Positions 33,582 to 40,680 of a stretch of DNA of 51,318 nucleotides are shown here, one piece after another. The translations under genes were made by a program, and so were the position numbers. The DNA comes from WHSW01 sp036794585 (lineage in GTDB: Bacteria; Actinomycetota; Thermoleophilia; Solirubrobacterales; 70-9). Every line of letters starts with the position of its first letter. Position 1 is the first letter of the stretch. The stretch covers positions 1 through 51,318 of the forward strand of contig DAIRGH010000008.1 of NCBI GenBank assembly GCA_036794585.1, given 5' to 3'. Below the pieces are notes generated by a model. It was not told the origin of the DNA, made no database searches, and saw only the letters and a program-made list of their open reading frames with translations.

Positions 33582-34498
33582 GCCACGCGCCTGTCACACT
33601 CGCAACCGGGCCCGTGTCATGGGGCGTAGATTTCGCCCACGCTCCCGACAATCCGCCTTGGGAGCGGGTCTTCGATGAGATCGCTGCGGCGGGGTACGCG
33701 GTCACCGAGCTAGGGCCGCTCGGGTATCTGCCCGAGGACGCCGATCGTGTGCGTGACGAACTTGAGGCTCGCGGACTCGCCGTCGCGGGGTCGTTCCTGT
33801 TCGAGCCGCTCCACGACCCCGCGGCTCGCGACGGCGTCGTTGACGTCGCGCGTAGGACCTGCAAGCTGATCTCCGAGCTGGGGGGACGCTACCTCGTGAT
33901 GATCGACGAGGCCTCGGACAAGCGTGCGGCAACCGCCGGGCGCACGTCGGCGGCCCCGCGGCTAGAGACGGAGCCGCGTAGTCAATTGGTCGACATGGTG
34001 ACCCGCGTGGCGGCAGTCGCGGCCGAAGAATTCAACCTGCGCGCCGTCCTGCACAACCACGTTGGCACGTATGTCGAGTTCATCGATGAGATCGAGTGGG
34101 TGCTGGAGGCCGTCGACGAGGAACTCCTGGGATTGTGTATCGATACCGGACATGCCGCCTACGCCGGGATCGAGCCAGCGGAGCTCTTCGAACGTCATCA
34201 CGAGCGGGTCCCATACCTTCACTTCAAGGATGTCGACGGTCCAGTCCTGGCCGAGGCGCGGCGGCTCGGACATGGCTTTTGGGGGGCGATTGGCGCTGGA
34301 ATCTTCTGTCCGCTCGGCCAAGGGATAGTCGATTTCGCACGCCTGGCACATCACCTGCGCTCGCACGGGTTCCGCGGTTGGGGCACCGTCGAACAGGACC
34401 GCGAGGCGGACTCCGGGAACCCCCTCCAAGACGTGATCGCGAGCCGCGAGTATCTCGAGCGGGTTGGCATCGCAGAGAAGGGAGTCGTCGGGCGATGA
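33578..34498 (+). CDS. IolE-like isomerase/dehydratase (copy 2)
   Basis: A 306-residue TIM-barrel protein. I choose the GTG in the GTGA overlap at 33578; an ATG at 33566 would also work. GPVSWGVDF, TELGPLGYLP, AVLHNHVGTYVEF, CIDTGHAAYAG, YLHFKDVDG and WGTVEQDRE match the first copy (20877-21803) at almost every motif. The IolE family dehydrates 2-keto-myo-inositol to a diketone, which IolD then opens. Direct overlap with the IolD-like gene supports that reaction order. Confidence 0.8.
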   Translation: MSHAPVTLATGPVSWGVDFAHAPDNPPWERVFDEIAAAGYAVTELGPLGYLPEDADRVRDELEARGLAVAGSFLFEPLHDPAARDGVVDVARRTCKLISELGGRYLVMIDEASDKRAATAGRTSAAPRLETEPRSQLVDMVTRVAAVAAEEFNLRAVLHNHVGTYVEFIDEIEWVLEAVDEELLGLCIDTGHAAYAGIEPAELFERHHERVPYLHFKDVDGPVLAEARRLGHGFWGAIGAGIFCPLGQGIVDFARLAHHLRSHGFRGWGTVEQDREADSGNPLQDVIASREYLERVGIAEKGVVGR

Positions 34499-36411
34499 CG
34501 GTCGAACCAACCAACGCTCGCCACGGGGCGCGAGGGAAGGCGCCAACCGCTCGGTTGACTGTGGCGCAGGCGCTGGTCAGGTACCTCGTCGCACAGTGGA
34601 GCGAGCGCGACGGAGTCCGCCAGCGAGCGATCCCCGCAGGGTTTGGGATCTTCGGCCACGGTAACGTCTGCGGCCTCGGCCAGGCTCTGGCCGAGGCCGG
34701 CGATTCGCTGCCGCTCTACCAGCCGAAAAACGAGCAGTCGATGGTCCATGCAGCCGCGGGCTTCGCGAAGGCAACGCGGCGGCTGCAAACGCTGGCCTGC
34801 ACGGCCTCGATCGGACCTGGCTCGACGAATCTCGTCACCGGCGCCGCGACCGCGACCGTAAACCGTCTTCCGGTCCTGCTGCTCCCCTCAGATACGTTCG
34901 CGACCCGTTTCCAGGGCCCGGTCCTCCAGCAGCTCGAGCATCCGGTCGAGGCCGACACCACGGTCAACGACTGCCTGCGGCCGGTGAGCCGCTACTTCGA
35001 CCGGATTTCGCGCCCGGAGCAGCTCCTTACGGCGCTGCCCGAGGCAATGCGAGTTCTGCTCGATCCCGCCGAGACCGGCGCGGTCACGATCTCGCTGCAC
35101 CAGGACGTCCAAGGCGAGGCGTTCGACTATGCGCTCGAGTTCTTCCAGTCGCGCACTTGGGCCGTTCCCCGTCGCCCGCCCGAGGCGAGTGAGCTCGCCG
35201 CTGCGATTGAGTTGGTCTCTCGGTCTGAACGCCCCCTGCTAATTGCCGGTGGGGGTGTCCGTTACTCGGGCGCGGAAGCGGAACTCGAGGGGTTCGCCGC
35301 CGGATTCGAGGTTCCCGCCTGTGAGACCTCAGCCGGAAAGGGGACGCTTCCAGCCGGCTGGCCCTCAGTGGGCGGGATCGGTGTCAACGGAAGCGCCGCG
35401 GCCAACGAGCTTGCTCGCGACGCCGATCTCGTGATTTGCGTCGGCACCAGGCTGACCGACTTCACGACCGCGTCTCACTCGCTTTTTCAGCACCGCGATG
35501 TGCGGTTCGTTGGGATCAACGTCTGCAGCCCGGATGCGCACAAGCTTGGTGCGGCCCCACTAGTCGCGGACGCGAAAGTCGCTCTGCTTGCCCTGGGCGA
35601 TGCCCTTCGGGATCGAGGTTGGCAGGCTCCGGAGAGTTATGCCGAGGAAGCGCGTGCCGCATGGGGTCGCTGGGAGTCCGATCTGGACGCGAGCCTCGAC
35701 GGCGATGAAGGGGGGTCGCTAACCGGCGGCCAGGCCTACCGCGCCGTCAATCGCCACGCGCGGAGCGGCGATTGGGTTGTCGCCGCTGCCGGCAGCCCGC
35801 CGGGCGATCTTCTGAAGAGCTTTGCTACGCCACGCGGAGTCCGAACCCACATCGAATTCGGCTATTCGTGCATGGGCCACGAGATCCCGGCGGGACTCGG
35901 AATCCGGATGGCCGATCCGGAGGCCGGGGAGGTGTTCGTCGTAATCGGCGACGGCACGTACCTGATGGCGCCGAGCGAGCTCGCGACGGCGGTCCAGGAG
36001 GGGCTCAAGGTCACCGTAGTCGTGCTGATCAATCACGGTTATCAATCGATCCATGGCCTGCAGGAGACGAGCGTCGGCCTCAGCTTCGCGAACGAGTTTC
36101 GCTTTCGCGACGCCGAAACCAACCAGCTATCGGGAGACTTCATCGACGTCGACTTCGCCGCCAACGCCCGCAGCTTCGGTTGCGTCGCTTTCGAGGCCCG
36201 AACCGAAGAAGAGCTGCTCGAGGCGCTGACGGCTGCGCGGAAGGAATCGGGTCCTGTGGTCATCGCAACCAGGATCGATCCCCGGCGCGGCTTGCTCGAC
36301 AGCGGGGCGTGGTGGGATCTCGGGGTCCCCGAGATCGCCGAGCGTGAATCAACCGTGATAGCCGCGAAGAACCGAGAGGCGAGGCGGGGAGAGCAGCGCT
36401 TCTACGGCTAG
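34495..36411 (+). CDS. iolD: Trihydroxycyclohexane-dione hydrolase-like ThDP enzyme
   Basis: A 638-residue thiamine diphosphate enzyme from the ATG overlapping the previous stop; the frame extends upstream but only as a shadow. Residues RLTVAQALVRYLVAQ, FGHGNVCGLGQAL and NEQSMVHAAAG (cofactor-activating Glu) begin the domain. GDGTYLMAPSELATAVQEG (485 onward) with INHGYQSIHGLQ is the ThDP-magnesium motif. Length and these blocks fit IolD, which opens the ring of the diketone made by IolE. It ends the operon. Its TAG shares bases with the stop of the convergent SMP-30 gene. No IolB, IolC or IolJ gene is seen in the window. Confidence 0.85.
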   Translation: MTVEPTNARHGARGKAPTARLTVAQALVRYLVAQWSERDGVRQRAIPAGFGIFGHGNVCGLGQALAEAGDSLPLYQPKNEQSMVHAAAGFAKATRRLQTLACTASIGPGSTNLVTGAATATVNRLPVLLLPSDTFATRFQGPVLQQLEHPVEADTTVNDCLRPVSRYFDRISRPEQLLTALPEAMRVLLDPAETGAVTISLHQDVQGEAFDYALEFFQSRTWAVPRRPPEASELAAAIELVSRSERPLLIAGGGVRYSGAEAELEGFAAGFEVPACETSAGKGTLPAGWPSVGGIGVNGSAAANELARDADLVICVGTRLTDFTTASHSLFQHRDVRFVGINVCSPDAHKLGAAPLVADAKVALLALGDALRDRGWQAPESYAEEARAAWGRWESDLDASLDGDEGGSLTGGQAYRAVNRHARSGDWVVAAAGSPPGDLLKSFATPRGVRTHIEFGYSCMGHEIPAGLGIRMADPEAGEVFVVIGDGTYLMAPSELATAVQEGLKVTVVVLINHGYQSIHGLQETSVGLSFANEFRFRDAETNQLSGDFIDVDFAANARSFGCVAFEARTEEELLEALTAARKESGPVVIATRIDPRRGLLDSGAWWDLGVPEIAERESTVIAAKNREARRGEQRFYG

Positions 36412-37298
36412 CCGGCGAACCGGCTCATTGCCAGCCCTCGGGCGCCAACAGGAATCGAGAACAGCGAGCCGGCGAGCGGCTCACGCCCTAGCTGCTTACG
36501 AGTCAAGCGGTGCTGGGCGGTGGTCACGTAGAGGGTGTCAAGTCTCTCGCCGCCGAAGCAGGGGCAGGTCGGGTTCGAGACAGGAAGCTCGATCGCATGC
36601 TCGAGCTGGCCTGCCGAGGAATAGCAGCGAACGGCCCCACCTCCGAACAGGCAGACCCAGATCCGGTCCTGAGCATCCACCGCCAGCCCATCCGGGAGCC
36701 CATCGGCTGCATCGATCTCAGCGAGCATCCGGCGGTTGGCAAGCTCGCCGGTGGCGAGATCGAAGTCAAAGAGATCGATCCGCTGGGTTGTGCTGTCGAT
36801 GAAGTACATCCGCTCCCAGTCAGGGCTCCACCCGATCCCATTTGAGATCGTGGTCCCGTCGACCATCGCCTCTAGCTCTCCCTGCGGCGCGAGGCGATAG
36901 AGCGCCCCAACGCCCGGGGTACGGCTGGTCGACATCGTCCCGGCCCACAGGCGGCCGTGCCCATCACACTTCGCGTCATTGAATCGAACGTCATCATCGC
37001 GGTCGCGGAGTGTGGCGAGTGTTCGTTGCGAGCCTCCGACCTCGAGCGCGCAGACTGAATGCTGGCGCCCAACGATGAGCCCCCCTTCCTTGCGGGGGAT
37101 CGCAAACGAGACTGGTGCGCCGAGATGGGTTGTTTCTTGGCGCCTGCTCCCTGGTTTCCAGCGATGTACGGCACCACGGTTGATGTCCACATGGATCAGC
37201 TGGTTCGAGCGCCGATCCCAAAATGGGCCTTCCCCGAGGTGATCGGTTGCCGGCAAGGCGACCGTCGGTTGGTAAAGGCTCTCAGCTGCGGAGGGCAA
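36408..37298 (-). CDS. SMP-30/gluconolactonase family protein
   Basis: A 296-residue beta-propeller enzyme from a TTG at 37298. Calcium ligands of the family are visible as Glu in HLGEGPFWD, Asn in SNGIGWSPDW and Asp in DGLPDGLAVD; FNDAKCDGHGRLWAGTM is also typical. These enzymes hydrolyse sugar lactones. It is convergent with the IolD-like gene, with stop codons overlapping, and divergent from the second SDR gene, with only 25 bp between starts that is filled by operator site 6. The predicted transcript leader is therefore almost absent. Confidence 0.82.
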   Translation of the reverse strand: MPSAAESLYQPTVALPATDHLGEGPFWDRRSNQLIHVDINRGAVHRWKPGSRRQETTHLGAPVSFAIPRKEGGLIVGRQHSVCALEVGGSQRTLATLRDRDDDVRFNDAKCDGHGRLWAGTMSTSRTPGVGALYRLAPQGELEAMVDGTTISNGIGWSPDWERMYFIDSTTQRIDLFDFDLATGELANRRMLAEIDAADGLPDGLAVDAQDRIWVCLFGGGAVRCYSSAGQLEHAIELPVSNPTCPCFGGERLDTLYVTTAQHRLTRKQLGREPLAGSLFSIPVGARGLAMSRFAG

Positions 37299-37306
37299 GA
37301 GAGATA

Positions 37307-37319
37307 GTGATTAAATCAC
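37307..37319. promoter_or_regulatory. Operator site 6 between divergent genes
   Basis: The palindrome GTGATTAAATCAC sits between the SMP-30 gene (8 nt from its start) and the SDR gene (4 nt from its start). A-T-rich hexamers inside it can act as -10 boxes on either strand. One protein dimer here would control both genes. Confidence 0.65.
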
Positions 37320-37323
37320 AGCC

Positions 37324-38118
37324 ATGAAAGGGGCGGACTTGCATTCGAAGGACTCCCTGGCGGGAAGGGTCGCAGTCGTGACCGGTGGTACGCGGGGGAT
37401 CGGTAGAGCCACGGTCGAGCGCTTTCTGGCGGAGGGAGCTCGGGTCGCCTTCTGCGGACGCGACGAGGAAGTCGGGCGAGAGGTTGAGCGCGAGCTCGAC
37501 GCGCCGGGCGCCGCCCGCTTTGTCGCTTGCGATGTCAGCGACGAGACGGATGTAGCCAAGCTCGTTGAAGCTTGCCGCGCTGATCTCGGGATCGCAACGA
37601 TCCTCGTGAACAACGCGGGTGTAAACGCCAACTTCGAGGCGACAGAGATGTCGCTGGAGGAGTGGGACCGGTTCTTTGCGATCGATTTGCGCGCGGCCTG
37701 GCTTGTGGCCAAGTACGCCCTTCCGGCGATGGTCGAGGCCGGGGGTGGCGCGATTGTCAACGTCTCATCGATACACGGCTTCGCAAGCATTCCCGGGTTC
37801 TTTCCCTACGGCGCCGCGAAGTCCGGACTGATCGGGCTGACCCGCAACCTAGCGCTCGACTATGGCCCTCAGGGCGTGCGGGTGAACGTCGTCTGTCCAG
37901 GTTTCACCCGAACGCGGCTGGTCCAGGAGAGCATCGATCGCCACGACGACCCCCCCGCCGCTGAGGCAGCAATGACGGCTGGGGTGGCCTTGGGACGGAT
38001 CGCCGAGCCGGCAGAGGTGGCGTCAGTGATCCACTTCCTCGCGTCCGATGAGGCGAGCTACATGACGGGGACCTCGGTCCTAGTCGATGGCGGGCTGACG
38101 GCTCGCCGCGCCGGCTGA
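37324..38118 (+). CDS. Short-chain dehydrogenase/reductase (SDR), copy 2
   Basis: A 264-residue SDR from the ATG at 37324. Motifs are VTGGTRGIG for the cofactor, NNAG, and the catalytic Ser, Tyr and Lys in NVSSIHGF and YGAAKSG, with a MTGTSVLVDGG end. It is a second classical SDR, distinct from the one at 32805-33581, and behind its own operator. The start is almost at the predicted transcript 5' end, so a leaderless message is likely. It may act on a lactone precursor together with the divergent SMP-30 protein. Confidence 0.85.
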   Translation: MKGADLHSKDSLAGRVAVVTGGTRGIGRATVERFLAEGARVAFCGRDEEVGREVERELDAPGAARFVACDVSDETDVAKLVEACRADLGIATILVNNAGVNANFEATEMSLEEWDRFFAIDLRAAWLVAKYALPAMVEAGGGAIVNVSSIHGFASIPGFFPYGAAKSGLIGLTRNLALDYGPQGVRVNVVCPGFTRTRLVQESIDRHDDPPAAEAAMTAGVALGRIAEPAEVASVIHFLASDEASYMTGTSVLVDGGLTARRAG

Positions 38119-38123
38119 GAACT

Positions 38124-38136
38124 GTGATAAAGTCAT
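38124..38136. promoter_or_regulatory. Operator site 7, without a visible target gene
   Basis: GTGATAAAGTCAT lies 5 nt after the SDR stop codon. No intact gene follows on the plus strand for more than 800 nt, so it seems to mark the position of a lost regulon gene. Confidence 0.45.
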
Positions 38137-38826
38137 CTAATCTCTAGCTCAGAGATCAATTGCGACCCTGTCCCCTTTGGGGGTTAGGAGCTTCGCTCCG
38201 AGTTCGACGTCGCTGGCAGCGGTATCGATCACCACGCGATGGCGGCGTCGATCCCGGCGCAAGCCGGAGCGCATATTTCCTCTCTCGAGCCCCGTTGGCG
38301 GCGATCCTGTCGTCGGCGGGGCTCCTCTCCTTCGAGGGTCATCGAGCCCAGGAGGACGTCGACTCACTTGGCGAGCGCCTTCGGCGAGCGCCTTCGGCGC
38401 CACCGATCCCGCGATCGCGAGCTCGATGGCCACGGCCGGGAACTCTCTTCCCGGCAACACACCCGGGTGGACCAGTGTGTGGACGGCCGATCCGCTCAGC
38501 CTGGCGCTGTTTCAGGCGGCGGGGGCCCGAGCAGCAGCCGACCACCGTCCTTCCCACAATTGAAATTGATGGCAAATCCGGTGGTCGGCTGCTGCTCGGG
38601 AAGAGGAGTAAGTGATTGACGGAGGGGGCGGGGGGTGAGATGGAGTGGATGAGTTTGAGGTAGAGGAAGGATCGGTATCAGGTAGAGGCGGTCGGGTCGG
38701 GCGGTGGCCAGGGCGGTGTGGGGAGCGAGGGGTGGACGGTGGGATGGCTGCGCGGGCACCGGCGCGAGTCGTCTTGTCGTTCGGTCGACGGAACGAGTCC
38801 GAGGGACGAGGAAGCGGTGCGGCGCG
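38137..38826. other. Gap between the catabolic cluster and the conjugation module
   Basis: I see no intact gene with a start signal. A minus-strand frame (38149-38460) ends with VVIDTAASDVELGAKLLTPK and could be the end of a decayed gene. A 13-bp tandem pair (GCGAGCGCCTTCG, 38371-38396) and a long inverted repeat (see 38526-38600) are present. The right part, about 38,610-38,760, is strongly G-rich on the plus strand. Confidence 0.45.
38526..38600. repeat. Perfect 21-bp inverted repeat with a 33-nt A-T-richer centre
   Basis: The arm at 38526-38546 begins CCCGAGCAGCAG and is exactly complementary to the arm at 38580-38600. The centre (38547-38579) contains CAATTGAAATTG. There is no T-tract after it, which argues against a normal terminator. 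Its place at the edge of a conjugation module allows an oriT hairpin, a recombination site or a transposable element end. Confidence 0.7.
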
Positions 38827-38880
38827 AATCGAAATCCGCGGTGGACTAATCGCGGGTTGGTGCCACTACCTCCTTAGAGG
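38827..38880 (+). promoter_or_regulatory. T4SS promoter, copy 1
   Basis: AATCGAAA (38827-38834), GGACT (38843-38847), a spacer, CACTA (38864-38868) and CCTTAGAGG form the same series, with the same spacing, as copies 2 and 3. A hairpin CCTCCT/AGGAGG (38869-38883) overlaps the end. No gene starts directly after it, so it may be an auxiliary start for the coupling protein gene. Confidence 0.55.
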
Positions 38881-38913
38881 AGGAAGTAATCGCAAAGCAG
38901 CGGCACCGGATCA

Positions 38914-38968
38914 AATCGAAAGTCGTGCCGGACTAAATCGCCCGTCGCGCGACTACTCCTATAGATGG
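38914..38968 (+). promoter_or_regulatory. T4SS promoter, copy 2, leading directly into the coupling protein gene
   Basis: AATCGAAAGTCG (38914-38925), GCCGGACT (38927-38934) and GCGCGACTA (38947-38955) are followed by CTCCTATAGATGG. The spacing GGACT-16 nt-GACTA suits an ECF-type -35/-10 pair. The ATG at 38965 lies where transcription should begin, which points to a leaderless message. Confidence 0.65.
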
Positions 38969-40680
38969 GAAGAAATCTCGAGCACTTGATGATCTCGGCG
39001 GGCAAGAGCGAGCCGGCCCTCGACCTCGATTCGTTTGCGGATCGGAGCATGGAGGTAGCGCTGATCGCGGCCGCGGCGTTGCTCGCCGGTGCGTTGATCG
39101 CTTCGCTAGTACAGCTGCTCCGGCTGTCTTGGAGCGTGGCGTTGGCCGGCCTGCCGCTGGCCCTGGCGGCCTGGCCGTTCTCATCGTTGATCGCAATCGC
39201 GATCGCGGCGACGTTCGTTCTCGCGGCGCTGATCGCCGAGCGCTGGCAGCGGGGCGAGACAGATCGGGGCGGTGTCGAAGCCGGGCGAGCGCGAGCACGG
39301 CGGGGACTTCGCTCGTTGACGGTTGGCGCCCGCGGGCGTCGGCGGTGGCAGACGGAGCGTGTGCGAGGCGGACGCCTCGCGCTTGGTGAGACCGCGGGTG
39401 GCGCGGTCACGACCGTTCCGTTCGGCTGGCAAGACGGGGTTCGCGCATTCATTCCCGGCGCGCCCGGATCCGGCAAGACCGTCGACCTCGCCCTTCACGC
39501 CGCCGCGTACATCGCCGACGGCCAGGGCGCGGTGGCGATCGACCCCAAGGGCGACGATGCGCTTCGCGCCGGGCTCGAGTCCGCGGCTAAAGAGCACGGC
39601 CGCCGCTTCATCGAGTGGAGCCCGACCGGCATAACGACCTACAACCCGCTCGCCCGCGGCAATCCGTCCGAGATCACCGACAAGGCGCTCGCCGGCGAGG
39701 ACTGGTCAGAGCCCCACTACCTGCGCCAGGCCCAGCGCTACATCAACCTGGAGCTGCAGGCGATGCGCGCCGCGAGCGAGTGGCCGGCGTCGCTTCGCAG
39801 CCTCGTCCACTACCTGGATTGCGAGCGCCTCGACGCGCTCTGTGACCGCCTCGACGGCGAGCTCGGCGAGCGGATCGCCGGTTACGTCGACTCGCTTTCG
39901 ACCCGCCAGCGCGCTGACCTCGGCGGCGTTCGCGACCGGCTCGCGGTGCTCGCCGAGTCAGAGCTCGGCGTGAAGCTCAACCCGAGCGCCGAGCGCGCCG
40001 AGCTCGACCTGTTCGCGGCGCTGGGCGCCGGCGACGTCGTGTATTTCTGCCTTGACTCCGATCGCTACGCGCTCGCCTCGCAGATGCTCGGGGCGGCGAT
40101 CGTCTCCGACCTAGTTGCGCTCACCGGCGAGCTCCAGGGCAGTCCGCTCAGGGCGCTGGTGTTGATCGACGAGTTCGCGGCGGTCGCCGCCGACGAGGTC
40201 TCGCGGCTGCTTTCGCGCTCGCGCTCGGCCGGGCTCAGCGTCGTGCTCGCGACTCAGGCGTTCGCCGACCTCTCGATCGCTCGCGCCGGCGACGGCACCG
40301 ACAGCTTGCGCCGACAGGTCCTCTCCCACGTCGACTACGTGATCGCCCACCGCCAGTCAGAGCCCGAGGCGGCTGAGCTGCTCGGCCAGATGGCGGGCAC
40401 GAAGCCCGCCTGGTCGGTTGTGACCAGCGCCAACCCAAAGCCCTTCTGGGAGCGGAACGCATTCGACTTCGGTCGCCAAGGGCAGACGCGACGGCGAACG
40501 CGCGAATTCGTTCGCCATCCCGATGAGTTCAAGCGCCTTCGCCGCGGCGAGGCGATCGTGATCGAGCCCGCCGGTCGCGAGGCCGCCGATCTGGTGCGGA
40601 TCTGGCCCTTAGCGTCTCCGACCGCCGGATCCAGCCGGAACGCGACCACGGCGCTCGCGATCGGCGGGAGCCGGATCTGA
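38965..40680 (+). CDS. VirD4/TraG-type coupling ATPase of a conjugation system
   Basis: A 571-residue protein from the ATG at 38965 (alternatives at 38989 and 39049). Two membrane segments occupy about residues 30-80 (ALIAAAALLAGALIASLVQL, then SSLIAIAIAATFVLAALIAE). Walker A is GAPGSGKT (165-172), then IDPKGDDALRAGLE; Walker B is VLIDEFAAV with D402, followed by LLSRSRSAGLSVVLATQ of the TraM-recognition region. Such proteins bring DNA to the secretion channel. It is the first gene of the operon and shares one base with the sigma factor gene start (TGATG). Confidence 0.85.
   Translation: MGRNLEHLMISAGKSEPALDLDSFADRSMEVALIAAAALLAGALIASLVQLLRLSWSVALAGLPLALAAWPFSSLIAIAIAATFVLAALIAERWQRGETDRGGVEAGRARARRGLRSLTVGARGRRRWQTERVRGGRLALGETAGGAVTTVPFGWQDGVRAFIPGAPGSGKTVDLALHAAAYIADGQGAVAIDPKGDDALRAGLESAAKEHGRRFIEWSPTGITTYNPLARGNPSEITDKALAGEDWSEPHYLRQAQRYINLELQAMRAASEWPASLRSLVHYLDCERLDALCDRLDGELGERIAGYVDSLSTRQRADLGGVRDRLAVLAESELGVKLNPSAERAELDLFAALGAGDVVYFCLDSDRYALASQMLGAAIVSDLVALTGELQGSPLRALVLIDEFAAVAADEVSRLLSRSRSAGLSVVLATQAFADLSIARAGDGTDSLRRQVLSHVDYVIAHRQSEPEAAELLGQMAGTKPAWSVVTSANPKPFWERNAFDFGRQGQTRRRTREFVRHPDEFKRLRRGEAIVIEPAGREAADLVRIWPLASPTAGSSRNATTALAIGGSRI

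Noticed and set aside
34096..34494. Upstream extension of the IolD-like frame
   Set aside because: It overlaps the IolE-like gene and has shadow composition; the ATG at 34495 matches the family N-terminus.
38371..38396. Two tandem copies of a 13-bp unit
   Set aside because: Only two copies in GC-rich DNA; likely chance, and no CRISPR-like array exists anywhere in the window.
38149..38460. Minus-strand frame of 103 codons in the gap after the catabolic cluster
   Set aside because: The ending looks protein-like, but I recognise no family and see no start signal; kept only as a possible decayed gene in the gap description.
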